Below are positions 63,126 through 64,000 of a stretch of 64,000 nucleotides of DNA, in pieces (position 1 is the stretch's first letter; the number at the start of each line of letters is the position of its first letter). The notes under the pieces are model-generated. The model searched no databases. It was not told the DNA's origin and was given only the letters and a program-made list of their open reading frames with translations. Position numbers and translations under genes: made by a program. The stretch lies in the NCBI RefSeq assembly GCF_000002995.4, contig NW_025062477.1, forward strand, positions 13,312,696 through 13,376,695, in the 5' to 3' direction. This DNA is from Brugia malayi (lineage: Eukaryota; Nematoda; Chromadorea; Rhabditida; Onchocercidae).

Positions 63126-64000
63126 ATGAATCGGGTGAAAATACATCGTATTTTTCCACGAAACAGATTTTATGTAGGAATATTATTGGACTGGAAGGAG
63201 AGCGTGGACGATCGTAATTTTCGTTCTGTTTTATGCCGAGCATTGATCAGTTTGAGAGCATATCCTTTAGAAATTGCTACATTTACAGATCTCAAAAATA
63301 TCCGAGGTAATCTGCTTTTTCTTCTTTGTGATATCATGCTCTTTTTTGATTACTGCTGTTGGTTACAAGTCGAAAAAGATAGGCATTAATAGAAGCAGCC
63401 GCACAACTGCAATAATAATACATCGTTTTGATCGGTGTAGCCATATATATTCATAGAAAATAAGTCTTTTCAAAAACAGAGAAGATGAAACTGTAGTTAA
63501 AATTCGACCAGTTCTTTGATATTCACTGGCATGGTGATATACAAAATAAACGTTGCTGTGTTATGGATCATGTTTTTGCCATTAACTCATAAATTAATGA
63601 TTATTCAAATGGATTCATTAGTGGTTGTTTGATGTTCGACTATTCCAGGTATTGGTGATCAAATAGCTCGAAAACTTGAAGAAGCGTGGAATGTATTTTG
63701 CTCACGAAATTTGACTACACCAAGTTTGAAGCAGATTAATCAGATGAAAAAGGGAGAATTCTTACAATTTTTAAACCATTCAAATCTTCTAGAAAAAAAA
63801 TCTAGGCTCCCTCGAACTATGGAAACATTATCCGCGGACTGTGTTGATCTTCTCAAATCAAAGGCTGTGGAACATTTGCTTCAACATGTGGATGCTGCGA
63901 ATGTGAAGCAGAGTCGTAATCACATACGTAAACGTGTTATGAGAACAGTTCAGCCATTACAGTTATCGAAGAAAGTAGCACTGGAAAACGAAGGTACTAG
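63126..64000 (+). CDS. mus-81: MUS81 structure-specific endonuclease, N-terminal part
   Basis: MUS81 with its partner EME1 cleaves branched DNA at stalled forks and recombination intermediates in the nucleus. Two exons are visible, 63126-63306 and 63649-63993 or beyond; they join in phase (CGA-G / GT-ATT), and the gene runs off the window before its nuclease domain. FPRNRFYVGILLDWKESV followed by RALISLRAYPLEI matches the human CPNPLFVRWLTEW ... KALRSLRRYPLPL. The next IRGIGDQIARKLEEAW is the helix-hairpin-helix region. Then come a linker (EFLQFLNHSN) and a basic segment (HIRKRVMR). The ATG at 63126 is chosen because the human protein starts at a similar distance and an acceptor lies 25 bases upstream. 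A possible donor at 63994 would close exon 2. Confidence 0.85.

Noticed and set aside
1..64000. CRISPR arrays, bacterial operons or Wolbachia-derived insertions
   Set aside because: No spacer-repeat arrays and no continuous bacterial-type genes; the 43-bp repeat is directly contiguous without spacers, and all sizeable genes have eukaryotic features.

Overview
The window looks like nuclear DNA of a parasitic nematode, most likely a filarial worm (clade III). This rests on the AT-rich composition, genes split into many short exons by introns mostly of about 60-500 bases, protein sequences close to nematode and animal orthologues, candidate spliced-leader acceptors just upstream of start codons, and a mitochondrial EF-Tu of the short-tailed nematode type. 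Species cannot be fixed by reading alone. Exon joins were found by eye from splice signals, reading phase and family conservation; most coordinates should be right to within a base or two.

Layout. 1-7793: no gene seen; a six-copy 43-bp tandem repeat at about 270-525. 7804-13774 (+): complete 13-exon pyruvate kinase. 15958-16463(16567) (+): a second, diverged, open copy of pyruvate kinase exons 7 and 8 alone. 17961-18790 (-): FAM174-like single-pass membrane protein with a decayed tandem copy of its membrane-segment exon. 19071-19866 (+): HYPK, sharing a short divergent promoter with the former. 20342-23737 (-): KLHL20-type BTB-Kelch ubiquitin-ligase adaptor, 10 exons. 25568-27574 (-): single-exon leucine-rich-repeat receptor-like membrane protein. 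29632-30161 (-): small mitochondrial chaperone Tim8. About 30.2-37.3 kb: gene-poor, containing a 660-bp foldback element. 37301-41715 (+): casein kinase 1 gamma (5' end unresolved). 43314-45931 (+): mitochondrial EF-Tu, EF-Tu2-like. 46682-49790 (+): COG5. 50203-50676 (+): TFIIIC subunit GTF3C6. 53196-61758 (+): SETD2/MET-1 type H3K36 methyltransferase with AWS, SET, post-SET, WW and SRI regions. 63126-64000 (+): N-terminal part of MUS81, running off the window.

The genes are mostly housekeeping genes from unrelated pathways: glycolysis, co-translational N-acetylation, Cullin-3 ubiquitylation, mitochondrial import and translation, Golgi tethering, Pol III transcription, chromatin and DNA repair. 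EF-Tu2, COG5 and GTF3C6 lie close together on one strand and could be an operon, which cannot be proven here. The most unusual feature is the isolated pyruvate kinase exon 7-8 pair: its frame, exon lengths and splice phases match the real exons, yet it lies 2.2 kb beyond the end of the complete gene. It could act as an alternative 3' end, be the remains of a tandem copy, or mark an assembly-order error.
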